Shown here: one piece after another, positions 48,903-57,177 of the stretch
How the letters are laid out: every line of letters begins with the position of its first letter
How positions within the stretch are numbered: position 1 is the first letter of the stretch
Assembly: GCA_963701955.1 (NCBI GenBank)
Contig: OY969694.1
Span: forward strand, 2,046,001-2,110,000
DNA length: 64,000 nucleotides
Reading direction: 5' to 3'
From: Bog-473 sp963701955
Lineage (GTDB): Bacteria > Actinomycetota > Acidimicrobiia > Acidimicrobiales > RAAP-2
Notes under the pieces: generated by a model
What the model was told of the DNA's origin: nothing
The model's input: the letters and a program-made list of their open reading frames with translations, nothing else
The model's database searches: none
Program-made: the position numbers and the translations under genes

Positions 48903-49700
48903 GTGCCCCTCTTGCCGGCAGTCCCGCTCGTGCACTGGGAGGACGCAGGCGCCCTGCGGGCCGCGGTGGCCGTGACCACGCGCCTGGGAGGCGTCTCGGC
49001 CCCACCGTACGACACGCTGAACCTCGGGCTGCACGTGGGCGATCAGCCCGACGACGTCGTGGTCAACCGTGCGCGTGCCGCCCGGGCCTTCGGCGTGGAG
49101 CCAGCCACTCTGGTCTTCGCGCGGCAGGTGCACGGAACGACCCCAACCTTCGTGGGCCCAGCAGACGCGGGCCGAGGTCTCCTCTCGGAGAGCGACGCAG
49201 TGCCCGGCACCGACATTCTGGTCACCACCACGAGCAGAGTGACCCTTGCGGTGATGGTGGCGGACTGCGTCCCGCTGGCACTGGTGGATCCGACGGCGGG
49301 AGTGCTCGCCGTGGCGCACGCCGGGTGGCGCGGCACCGCGGCCGGCGCGGTGGCCCAGGCCCTCGCCGCCATGGCGTCGCGCGGCGCACGCCCCGAACGG
49401 GTGGCGGCATACCTGGGGCCGGCCGTCTCCCCTGAGCGGTACCAGGTGTCCGACGAGGTCTACGGGGCCCTGGCCGCAGCGGTCCCGGGCGAGCTCTGTC
49501 CGTCGGTGGCCCGTCCGGACGGTCCAGGGCACTGGCGCATCGATCTGTTGGCGGCCAATCGCCGGCAGCTGCTGGAGGGCGGCGTCCCGGCCGAGCGCAT
49601 CACGGAGTGCTCGGCCACGACGGCCGACGACGCCTTCTTCAGTGATCGGGCCCAGCGGCCCTGCGGGCGCCAGGCGCTGCTGGCCCGCCTGCTCGGGTGA
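48903..49700 (+). CDS. pgeF: YfiH/PgeF-family laccase-domain protein
   Basis: Cu/Zn oxidoreductase-fold protein of 265 residues, known as YfiH, LACC1-like or peptidoglycan editing factor. Metal ligands are recognisable: VFARQVHGTTPTFV (His), VMVADCVPLALVDP (Cys) and VAHAGWRGTAAGAV (His). In E. coli the protein edits muropeptides that wrongly contain L-Ser; homologues also act on purine nucleosides. Its position before murL-murD2 is compatible with a wall role, though in most actinobacteria it lies by ftsZ. GTG 48903 lacks a clear ribosome-binding site. Confidence 0.9.
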   Translation: MPLLPAVPLVHWEDAGALRAAVAVTTRLGGVSAPPYDTLNLGLHVGDQPDDVVVNRARAARAFGVEPATLVFARQVHGTTPTFVGPADAGRGLLSESDAVPGTDILVTTTSRVTLAVMVADCVPLALVDPTAGVLAVAHAGWRGTAAGAVAQALAAMASRGARPERVAAYLGPAVSPERYQVSDEVYGALAAAVPGELCPSVARPDGPGHWRIDLLAANRRQLLEGGVPAERITECSATTADDAFFSDRAQRPCGRQALLARLLG

Positions 49701-49787
49701 TGACCGCGCCCGCGTGGATCCGAAACGGGGCGACGGCGCCGTAGCATGGGTGGCGGCCGACGACCGGGCGGCCTGCACCCATCTGCG

Positions 49788-51128
49788 ATGCCTCCCCACG
49801 ACCAGTTCCGCTACGACGGCTTCGCCATTGACGCGGCCGCTTCCGCGGTCGTGTGCCGGTACTCGACCTCCACCCACGGCTTCGTCGAACGGTTCACCTT
49901 CCCTTCGGGAGGTGACTGGGAGGATCCGGCGGTCCGGGCCGCGGTGCGCATCCTCTATCTCCTGGGTGGGGTCTCGTACTACAAGACCTCGGCGCCACCG
50001 TCGATCGATCTCGGTGACCTGGTCTCGACGGAGTTCGAGCGCGCCTTCCTCCGTCGCTACTACGTGCACGGGCTAGGGGAATTCGCCTTCCGGAACGGGC
50101 TCGACCTGGGGCAGCTCCGCGTGAGTGGACCCGATGGAGTCCCCGCCCGCCCACCGGGGTACGACCCCGTGCCCGGCCGGCCGCTCATTCCCTTCGGCGG
50201 GGGCATCGACTCGATCGTCAGCGTGGAGTCGATCGTGGCCGACCACCCCGATGCAGCCCTCTGCGTCGTGGCTCCCCCCGGTGACCGCTTCGCCGCAATT
50301 GAAGGCGCGGCCGCCGTCACCGGGTTGCCCGTCACCCGGATCTCCCGGGAGATCGACCCCCTGGTGCGCCGCTCGCGCGAGTTGGGGTTCCTCAACGGTC
50401 ATGTACCCGTCACCGCGGTGATCACCGCGGCCAGCGTGGTGGCCGCGGTCCTCCATGGCCGCGACGCCGTGGTCCTCTCCAACGAATGGTCGGCCTCGGT
50501 GCCCACGCTCGTGTCGGGCGGACACGCCGTGAACCACCAGTGGTCCAAGGGTGAGGAGTTCGAACGGGACTTTGCCGACCTCGTCGCCCGCTCCATGGGA
50601 CCGAATCTCTCGGTGTTCTCCTATCTCCGGCCGCGCAGCGAGCTTTGGGTGGCGCAACGCTTCGCCGAGCTGCCCGCCTACCACCGGGTGTTCCGCAGCT
50701 GTAATCGGTCCTTCCACCAGGACCCCGCGGCGCGTCTCGATCACTGGTGCGGCCGCTGCGACAAGTGTTGTTTCATCGATCTGATCCTGGCGCCGTTCAT
50801 GACGCCGGCCGAACTGGCCGAGGTCTTCGGCGGCCGTGAACCGCTCGACGATCTCGCCAACCAGGAACGCTTCGACGCCCTGGTCGGCCTCGGCGCGGCG
50901 ACCAAGCCCTTCGAGTGCGTGGGGGACGTCGGCGAATGCCGGGCGGCCGTGCTCCTTGCCGCCGGTCGATCGGACCGGGCGGAGAGCCGGCTCCTGGCTC
51001 GGCTCCGCGGCGACCTGCTGGCCGCGGGGGCGGGCCGCGCCGACACCACGTCCCTTCTGCAGCCCCAGGGTGGACACGCCATCCCCGAGCGCTATGCACC
51101 GGCCGATCTCCTGGTCCGCGCTCGCTGA
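49788..51128 (+). CDS. murL: UDP-MurNAc-L-alanyl-L-glutamate epimerase MurL
   Basis: MurL converts the L-Glu of UDP-MurNAc-L-Ala-L-Glu to D-Glu with ATP, a route first described in Xanthomonas. The 446-residue protein has the family ATP-pyrophosphatase-like loop LIPFGGGIDSIVSVES (GGGIDS 137-142), the stretch VVLSNEWSASVPTLVSGG, and the Cys-rich DHWCGRCDKCCFIDLILAPF. The tight link to the next gene, a MurD2-type ligase, is the recognised partner arrangement. ATG 49788 is chosen; an ATG at 49746 would add 14 poorly conserved residues. The pair lets the cell build peptidoglycan without a separate glutamate racemase. Confidence 0.9.
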   Translation: MPPHDQFRYDGFAIDAAASAVVCRYSTSTHGFVERFTFPSGGDWEDPAVRAAVRILYLLGGVSYYKTSAPPSIDLGDLVSTEFERAFLRRYYVHGLGEFAFRNGLDLGQLRVSGPDGVPARPPGYDPVPGRPLIPFGGGIDSIVSVESIVADHPDAALCVVAPPGDRFAAIEGAAAVTGLPVTRISREIDPLVRRSRELGFLNGHVPVTAVITAASVVAAVLHGRDAVVLSNEWSASVPTLVSGGHAVNHQWSKGEEFERDFADLVARSMGPNLSVFSYLRPRSELWVAQRFAELPAYHRVFRSCNRSFHQDPAARLDHWCGRCDKCCFIDLILAPFMTPAELAEVFGGREPLDDLANQERFDALVGLGAATKPFECVGDVGECRAAVLLAAGRSDRAESRLLARLRGDLLAAGAGRADTTSLLQPQGGHAIPERYAPADLLVRAR

Positions 51129-52434
51129 GGCGGCGTCGGTCGCCGTCTGGGGCCTCGGCGTCGAGGGGCGGGCCAGCGTGCGGCGGCTTCGTTCCATGGG
51201 CTGTCTCCCCGTCTTGGTCGACGACCTCGCCGAGGGCACGGGGCCCGACGGCCTCCCCGTGCAGCGCACCGGGGCGGGCGGACTCGACGCGCTCCTCCGA
51301 TGCGACGTGGTGGTCAAGAGCCCCGGAATCAGCCGTTACCGACCGGAGGTGGCCCAACTCGAGCAGGCCGGCGTGGCGGTCTGCGGTGGGCTGGGCCTCT
51401 TCATGGAAGAGGCGGATCCGGCGACGGTCGCCTGCATCACCGGCACCAAGGGCAAGAGCACCACGACCGCGCTGGTGGTCCATCTTCTGACCCGGCTCGG
51501 GTATCGGGCCCGGGCGGGCGGCAACATCGGCCACCCGCCGTGGGACCCCTCGCCGGATCAGCCTCCGCGGTACTGGATCGTCGAAACCTCGAGCTTCCAG
51601 GTTCCGGACCTTGACCGGGGGCCGCGCGTCGTTGCCGTGACCTCCCTCTCGCCCGACCATCTGGACTGGCACGGGTCAGTCGCGCGGTACTACGCCGACA
51701 AGCTCTCGCTGTGCACCAAGCCGGGAGTGGAACTGGCCCTCGCCGACGGCTCGGACGAGGAGCTCACCGCGCACCGGGAGCTGTTGGGACCCCACCTGCA
51801 CTGGGTCAGCCCGACCGACGTGACCCGTGACGCGACGTGGTCGTGCCGGCTCGGGCTGCCGGGGCCGCACAACGCGCGCAATGCGTCGGTCGCCCGCGCC
51901 GTGCTCGAGGGACTCGGCATCACCGAGGCTTCCGACGACGAGGCACTGGCCGAGGCTGCCGGGGGGTTCGGCCCCCTGCCCAGCCGCTGCCGGTCGTTGG
52001 GCACCGTGGGCTCGGTCGAGTTCGTGGACGACGGCCTCTCGACCAACGTGCTTCCGACCCGAGCCGCCCTCGCCGCCTTCGATGACCGGCCGGTGGCCTT
52101 GCTCGTCGGCGGCTTCGACCGCGGGCTGGACTACGCCCCACTGGCACGGACCCTTGTCGCACGGCACGCTCCGACCCTGGTGGTGACCATGCCCGACAAC
52201 GGCACCCGAATCGGGCGGGCCGTCCGTGCAGCCGGCTCTGGTCCGGTGCGGGTGGCCGACGCCCGCAGTCTGGACGAGTCGGTCGACGTCGCCTTCGCAT
52301 GGGCCGAGGCGGCAGGGCCCGGGGCCGTGGTCCTGCTGTCGCCGGCCGCTCCGAGCTTCGGCCGATTCGCCGACTACCAGGAGCGCTCGGCCGCCTTTGC
52401 GGCAGCCGTCGCCCGGTGCGGCCAACCCACCTGA
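51094..52434 (+). CDS. murD2: UDP-MurNAc-L-alanine--L-glutamate ligase MurD2
   Basis: Mur ligase of 446 residues that in the MurL route adds L-Glu, not D-Glu, to UDP-MurNAc-L-Ala. Seen: N-terminal Rossmann-like VAVWGLGVEGRASVRRLRSM, ATP loop ITGTKGKSTTTALVVHLL, WIVETSSFQ, SLSPDHLDWHGSVARYYADK and LPGPHNARNASVA, followed by the C-terminal domain (SRCRSLGTVGSVEFVDDGLS, LLVGGFDRGLDY). ATG 51094 starts within murL (35-bp overlap), the only start that keeps the first strand. Choice of L-Glu rests on its pairing with MurL. Confidence 0.9.
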   Translation: MHRPISWSALAEAASVAVWGLGVEGRASVRRLRSMGCLPVLVDDLAEGTGPDGLPVQRTGAGGLDALLRCDVVVKSPGISRYRPEVAQLEQAGVAVCGGLGLFMEEADPATVACITGTKGKSTTTALVVHLLTRLGYRARAGGNIGHPPWDPSPDQPPRYWIVETSSFQVPDLDRGPRVVAVTSLSPDHLDWHGSVARYYADKLSLCTKPGVELALADGSDEELTAHRELLGPHLHWVSPTDVTRDATWSCRLGLPGPHNARNASVARAVLEGLGITEASDDEALAEAAGGFGPLPSRCRSLGTVGSVEFVDDGLSTNVLPTRAALAAFDDRPVALLVGGFDRGLDYAPLARTLVARHAPTLVVTMPDNGTRIGRAVRAAGSGPVRVADARSLDESVDVAFAWAEAAGPGAVVLLSPAAPSFGRFADYQERSAAFAAAVARCGQPT

Positions 52435-52457
52435 GGACCCAGCGGAACGCCAGATCG

Positions 52458-53117
52458 TCAGCCGTTGGCCAAGGCCGGTGCCAGCTCCTCCCGCTCGCTC
52501 AGGAACAGCCACCATGAGTCGGCAGAGACCAGGGCGGCGGCCAACACCTTGTCGGGATCGGCCTCGTGCTCGGCCAGAGCCTCGATCGACCACCCGGCGT
52601 GCGCCTGCTCCTGGGTGCGGTGCACGTCCCAGAAGCGCGTGCCGTCCTCGTCGAATCCGTAGTGGCGTCGAAGCCCGTCCGACTTGGAGGCGGCGATGTC
52701 CGAGGCCTGGACCTCGTATGCCGCCACCATGGCGAGCGCAGCCGCCGGATCCACCACGGTGGCGGTGCGCACCAAGGACAGCAGCGCCGCCGTCGAGGGG
52801 GTCGCCCGCACGTCGGTTTTGGAACCGGCTGCCCGGGCGAACGACTCGAAGAGCTCTGCGTGCGGTTCGGGCGTTCCCAGCTCGTCGGCCAGGTTGGCCT
52901 CCACGAGCTCCCGGGCCCTGCCCTCCGGCAACGCTGCGGCGATGGCCGACAAGGTCACGGGAAGTTCCCGCTCGATGTGGCGATACTGCTCCGCGTACAC
53001 GGCCAATTCGCCCTCGGCAAGGGTTCCCGCCTCCCAGCGACGGTAAAAGGGGTGCGTGAGCAAACGACGCCCGACAATCGCCTCCGCCAGCACCTCACGT
53101 ATCCGTTGAGTGTGCAT
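52458..53117 (-). CDS. CADD-like heme-oxygenase-fold diiron protein
   Basis: A 219-residue all-helical protein of the PqqC/TenA-shaped HDO group. Candidate metal ligands are E79, H86, E135, H166, E170 and H173 (DELGTPEPH, AAYEVQ, HRTQEQAH). Their spacing follows Chlamydia CADD (E81, H88, E142, H174, D178, H181, from memory), with Glu for one Asp. Tyr25 in HPFYRRW and Lys145 in IAASK match CADD Tyr27 and Lys152, residues tied to self-sacrificing p-aminobenzoate synthesis. So pABA supply for folate is a fair hypothesis; other oxidative reactions are possible. It is convergent with murD2. Confidence 0.75.
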   Translation of the reverse strand: MHTQRIREVLAEAIVGRRLLTHPFYRRWEAGTLAEGELAVYAEQYRHIERELPVTLSAIAAALPEGRARELVEANLADELGTPEPHAELFESFARAAGSKTDVRATPSTAALLSLVRTATVVDPAAALAMVAAYEVQASDIAASKSDGLRRHYGFDEDGTRFWDVHRTQEQAHAGWSIEALAEHEADPDKVLAAALVSADSWWLFLSEREELAPALANG

Positions 53118-53251
53118 CGGCGCACACTACCCGTTTGCGGGAATGCGTCAACTGACCAGGTGACACGGGCCAGGAAACGGCCGGGCTGCCCTGCCGCCGA
53201 GGGAACCGCTCGGCGGAGGCCTCGGGCACGGGCTCGGAATCGGACGGGCCA

Positions 53252-54028
53252 TCAGCCGAAATCGGGCGCCCGATGCTCCTTGAACGCGGCGATTCCCTCC
53301 GCATAGTCGGGCCCCGAGTACACGTCGTGCCGGAGCTGGTTGATCCATTGCGAGTCCTGCGCGGAGAGGGCCACGGCGCGCACCAGCGTCGTGGCTTGGA
53401 GCTTGTAGGCGCGAATGGCCGCGCCCGAACGAGTCCGCACGGTGCGGGCCAGCCCGTAGGCAGTCTGCTCGAGCTCGGTCGCGGGCACCAGGCGGTTCAG
53501 TATCCCGACCTCGAGGGCACGTGCCGCCGTCATTGGATCGGCCGTCATGAGGAGCTCGTTGACCACGTGCAGCGGGAGCCGGGCCAAGAAGTACTGGATA
53601 CCCGAGGCCGAATAGGGCAGTCCGAGCCGGGCCGGCGTGACGGCAAACGTCGCCGATTCGTCGGCGACCACCATGTCGCAGTTGAGAACCAGGTCGCAGG
53701 CGCCACCCCAGACGGATCCGTGCACCATGGCGACGACAGCACCGGGGTAGGCGCGCACGACCCTGAGCAGCTCCTCGAGTGGGTCTGCGAACGGCAGGGG
53801 GTCCACGCCGCGCACGGGGAGCTCGTCAATGTCGTGGCCGGCGGACCAGACGTCGCCCGGCACGGCGGCGCGCAGCACCACGGCACGCACGCCGGCCCGC
53901 TCGAACCGGTCGAGCGCACTGAGCATGGCGGCCACGGTGACGGTGCCCAACGCGTTCCGGCGGCGGGGGTCGTCCAGCGCAACGGTACCCACACCGTCCT
54001 CGACGGAGTCGCACACAGTCGGACTCAT
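53252..54028 (-). CDS. Methylmalonyl-CoA decarboxylase-like crotonase-family protein
   Basis: Crotonase-fold protein of 258 residues closest to ScpB/YgfG. The telling stretches are GDVWSAGHDIDELPVRGVDP (the WSAGHDI...LP...DPL block), MVHGSVWGGACDLVLNCDMV with the oxyanion hole, and FAVTPARLGLPYSASGIQYF. Expected reaction: methylmalonyl-CoA to propionyl-CoA and CO2. ATG 54028 is fixed by AAGGAGG 7 bp upstream; a longer frame to 54061 is open but lacks a site. No propionate genes adjoin it. A 200-bp gap separates it from the repeat protein. Confidence 0.87.
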   Translation of the reverse strand: MSPTVCDSVEDGVGTVALDDPRRRNALGTVTVAAMLSALDRFERAGVRAVVLRAAVPGDVWSAGHDIDELPVRGVDPLPFADPLEELLRVVRAYPGAVVAMVHGSVWGGACDLVLNCDMVVADESATFAVTPARLGLPYSASGIQYFLARLPLHVVNELLMTADPMTAARALEVGILNRLVPATELEQTAYGLARTVRTRSGAAIRAYKLQATTLVRAVALSAQDSQWINQLRHDVYSGPDYAEGIAAFKEHRAPDFG

Positions 54029-54228
54029 GTTGTCGCCTCCTTCTTCTCCTGGGTGGGGCATGTCACCGGCCGAGCGGTGTCAGCGCTGGTTGCTAAGACC
54101 TTCAGCCGCTGCCACCAGCCGTCCCGCCTCCGCTGGAGACGCTCTCCTGATCAGGAGCTCACCGATCCGGCTCGACCGCCACGGAGGCGCAGGGGATGCA
54201 GGACCTGTCTGAGAGCGTCGCGAAGCCC

Positions 54229-56113
54229 TTACGGTACGGCGATGCCCGCCACGGGCGCCCGCAACGGCAACGACCCGGTCGAGCCGAAGAACACCGCGTC
54301 ACCGTAGGTGAAGATCCCGCCGTCTGCGGCCACGAGGGTGTAGCCCCGCCCGTCGGAGGTGGCCGCCATCCCGACAATCGGCGCGTTGAGCCGGAGGGAC
54401 CCGGCGGACCCGTCGAAGCGCGCGTCGCCATAGGAGAACACCCCGCCGTCGCGGGCCACGAGCCAATAGCCGCCCCCGTCGGAGGTGGCCGCCATCCCGA
54501 CGATCGGCGCGTTGAGCCGGAGGGACCCGGCGGACCCGTCGAAGCGCGCGTCGCCATAGGAGAACACCCCGCCGTCGCGGGCCACCAGCCAGTAGCCGCC
54601 CCCGTCGGGGGTGGCCGTCATCCCGACGATGGGCGCGTTGAGCGGGAGTCCGCCCGGGGAGCCGGCGAAGCGCGCGTCGCCATAGGAGAAGACACCCCCG
54701 TCGCTCGCCACCAGCCAGTAGCCGCCCCCGTCGGGGGTGGCCGTCATCCCGACGATGGGCGCGTTGAGCGGGAGTCCGCCCGGGGAGCCGGCGAAGTGCG
54801 CGTCGCCATAGGAGAAGACACCCCCGTCGCTCGCCACCAGCCAGTAGCCGCCCCCGTCACTGGTGGAGGCCATCCCCACCACCGGCTTGTTCAGCGGGCG
54901 CCCGCCCTCTGATCCGCAGAAGGGCAGGTTGCCGAAGTCGAACGCCCCGCCGTCCGTGGCGACCAGGTCATAGCCCCGTGGACCCGAGGGGGCGCTGCAC
55001 GGAACCGCGCCGTTGACGTCAGGCAACGTGATCGGCGCCGCGAACAGCTGCCGGGCCGCCCCGCAACTGTAAGTCGTGCAGCCCGGAGATCCGCCCTGCC
55101 ACGCCGCGTAGTCGATCCACCAGCCGAAGCGACCGGCGAAGAGCGCTCCTCCTCCGGGTCCGAGCACGGACCCCGAGGACGTCAGGATCTGGACCTGTTG
55201 CCCGCAGGGTCCGAGGGGCCCGTTGCACACGGCCATCCCCTCGGAATACCCCGCGCTCTGGTAGCTCCCGGCCGAGAAGGCCAGATAGAACCCACCGCCG
55301 GCGACAACGATGGACGGGTTCTCGACGGTCGTCTCCCAGGGGTACGCCGTGGTGTCGTTCGTCATCAGCAGTACGGGGGACGAGCCCGGCGCGAAGGCCG
55401 TCCCGGACGCGTTGAGCTGCTGCGACCAGATATAGGCCGGTGCCGAAGAACTGCCGTCGTTCTGCTTCCACACGAGGTACGCCAACCCCGTCGAGGGGTC
55501 GACGAAGGGTTGGGGATCGATCGATCCCATCGACTGGCACAGGAGCGGGGCGTCGCTCACGTCGCCGAACCGGACGTTGGTGGGCGAAATGGACGGAGCC
55601 GTCGCCACGGCGAGGCAGTCCCAGCCGCTGTCCGACGCGTGGCCAGCCTGGGCGGCGTCGTAGAACATGACCCAGTGCCCGGCGTAGTCGAAGACACCGG
55701 GAGACGTCTGGGTGTTGGACTGCTCCCACGACGAGGGGTTCGGCAGGACCGAGGAGCCCGAGCAGCTGCTGGTGTAGGGCGCGTATCCCGAGTTGGGCGA
55801 GCTCGACACCAGGGCGGCGATGTGGTTTCCCAGCGCATTGCCCGTGGTGAACGCGTAGTAGCTGCCGTTCGAGGCGACGACCTGCGGGTCGGCGGCGTCA
55901 CCGCTCCCCGCGAAAATTGTACGCCGGGGTCCCGGTTCCGCATGCCGGAGGGATGAACGCCGGGGTGATGCCCGGCGTCACGGTCACTCCGTAGGGCACG
56001 AGTGCCGACGAGGGCCCCGCGGCGGCGAGAGCAGGCACCAGGGCGGCGAAGGGAACGACCACCGAAAGTGCCGCGCGAGCGCGACGATGCCCCGATCGGG
56101 CACTTCTCCTCAT
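54229..56113 (-). CDS. Secreted GH43-like beta-propeller protein with six C-terminal repeats (frameshifted)
   Basis: Large exported protein. ATG 56113 begins a signal peptide (RAALSVVVPFAALVPALAAA). That frame hits a stop at 55898, but removing one base from the A4 run 55913-55916 joins it smoothly (...PAYNF then AGSGDAADPQVVASNGSYYA) to the downstream frame. The main body has propeller-like blades (WVMFYDAAQAGHASDSGWDC, GSIDPQPFVDPSTGLAYLVW, ENPSIVVAGGGFYLAFSAGS) resembling GH43 glycosidases. Then come six repeats of about 42 residues with GYWLVASDGGVFSYGDA and PLNAPIVGM motifs. Corrected length is 627. A cell-surface role is inferred; enzymatic activity is uncertain. Confidence 0.85.
54232..54975. 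repeat. Six 126-bp tandem coding repeats
   Basis: The repeat protein ends in units of 126 bp: 54850-54975, 54724-54849, 54598-54723, 54472-54597, 54346-54471, and a shortened 54232-54345. Units two and three, and units four and five, differ by only a few bases, so the array grew by recent pairwise duplication. Confidence 0.92.
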
Positions 56114-56281
56114 GAAGACATCCCTGGCGCGACCTCGTGTCATACCGACTGGGCCGAACGCACAGCATGGCGTGGGCGAGCGATGTGTCCAGCCTTTCAG
56201 TTGTGCTGGGACGATCGGAAACTTCGGGCCGACACTTGAGTGCGACATGCGGAGATGGCCGGAGCCAGAGCCCGCATCGGC

Positions 56282-56431
56282 TCATGTGGAGATGTCGAAC
56301 TGGTTCGCGAGCCGGTTCACCTGCGGTTTCTTCCGGACCACGTGCAGCTCGCCCGACGGCGGTAGGACGTCCTCGAGCGTCGGCTCGTCGTCCCGCAGCC
56401 CCCGTTCACCGCGATCAGAGCGTGACGTCAC
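56282..56431 (-). CDS. Possible 49-residue protein
   Basis: A GTG at 56431 preceded by GGGGAA opens 49 codons. The product ends in DEPTLEDVLPPSGELHVVRK followed by KPQVNRLANQFDIST, a composition more like a real protein end than the surrounding frames. The frame is open further upstream, so it might instead be the tail of a decayed longer gene. No family recognised. Confidence 0.25.
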   Translation of the reverse strand: MTSRSDRGERGLRDDEPTLEDVLPPSGELHVVRKKPQVNRLANQFDIST

Positions 56432-56573
56432 CGTTCCCCAACGGGGCAGGTCAGGACGCAGACTGCGGTGTCATTACCCAACTCTGTGACAATTCTTTGC
56501 CTATGACCATTCCCGGAGATGGGAACGGGGTCGCTCAGCGTCTGCCACCCGGGTTGGGGGCCTCCTCGCCCTT

Positions 56574-56759
56574 CTACGCCCGGACCTGTGGCTCTGGCCG
56601 AACCCACACGCAGACGAGGGGCTGCTGCCGGCGCGGGTCGCGTACCCACTTGGCGACGAGTCCACCTGGGCGGGGTCGGCCCGGGCCGGCCGGCCGAGCG
56701 TGGTGGACACGGGGAAGATCCACCTGGGGAATCGGCGCCGCCTGGGTCAGCGTGCCCAT
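56574..56759 (-). CDS. Possible 61-residue protein with a perfect ribosome-binding site
   Basis: ATG 56759 is preceded by AGGAGGTGAACAAG, the best Shine-Dalgarno match and spacing in this part of the window. The product begins MGTLTQAAPIPQVDLPRVHH and is then Pro/Arg/Gly-rich (PAGPGRPRPGGLVAKWVRDP). The MGTLTQAA start recalls small HTH proteins of the BldC/excisionase kind, but the rest does not fit, so it could be a decayed or divergent one. The AT-richer patch with TTTAGT direct repeats lies just upstream as a candidate promoter or operator. Confidence 0.35.
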   Translation of the reverse strand: MGTLTQAAPIPQVDLPRVHHARPAGPGRPRPGGLVAKWVRDPRRQQPLVCVWVRPEPQVRA

Positions 56760-56800
56760 CTTGTTCACCTCCTGCCAATCTGAGTTTGCTTCTCGTTCAC

Positions 56801-56816
56801 TTTAGTGTCGTTTAGT
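56801..56816. promoter_or_regulatory. Direct repeat TTTAGT-GTCG-TTTAGT
   Basis: Two identical hexamers with a 10-bp period, one helical turn apart, 42 bp upstream of the small leftward ORF at 56759. GTTCAC also occurs on each side. Head-to-tail repeats at this spacing suit cooperative binding of a small regulator. Confidence 0.35.
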
Positions 56817-56997
56817 TTACCTCCAGTTCACATGAGAGGTGGGTTCAAGCTGTCCCTTGACGGCCCAGCCACAGAGGTCGCAGGGCGGGCACCCTCGGTG
56901 GACGTGTCCACGGAACCCACGAGGACACCACGACAATCGCTCAACATCACCCGACGTGCGGAGCAGGGCATCAGGCAGGACGGATTCGGGATTCTGG

Positions 56998-57070
56998 AGC
57001 CTGAGGTCGGATTCGAACCGACGACCTGCGCATTACGAGTGCGCTGCTCTACCGACTGAGCTACCCAGGC
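56998..57070 (-). tRNA. tRNA-Thr (anticodon CGU)
   Basis: 73-nt cloverleaf on the - strand: acceptor GCCTGGG/CTCAGGC (one G-T pair), D-arm GCTC...GAGC, anticodon stem GCGCA/TGCGC with loop CTCGTAA (anticodon CGT), T-arm GTCGG-TTCGAAT-CCGAC. CCA is not encoded. It reads ACG and complements the UGU isoacceptor at 22724. Confidence 0.96.
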
Positions 57071-57177
57071 GAACCGAGACGGCACGACCCGGGATCCACC
57101 AGGGAATCCGTGGTCGGGCGACGGCCGACAAGTGTAGGCGCGGGCTCCGGGGACCGGCGCCCGGCCAGACCCGGTCG

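Larger units (their letters stand above)
56114..56997. other. Gene-poor 880-bp stretch
   Basis: No gene with recognisable family features was found on either strand. The stretch holds two doubtful leftward small ORFs (listed separately), an AT-richer patch at 56770-56830 with the direct repeat TTTAGT-N4-TTTAGT, and the upstream region of the repeat-protein gene. Longer frames on the + strand (for example 56137-56805) have composition typical of antisense GC-rich DNA and no ribosome-binding site. Confidence 0.55.

Noticed and set aside
54232..54975. CRISPR-like array
   Set aside because: Repeats are contiguous 126-bp coding units with no spacers and keep the reading frame.
55557..56285. Separate leftward gene of 242 residues upstream of the repeat protein
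   Set aside because: It is a third frame overlapping the signal-peptide region and propeller start, with Arg/Thr/Pro-rich nonsense; a single frameshifted gene explains the locus better.
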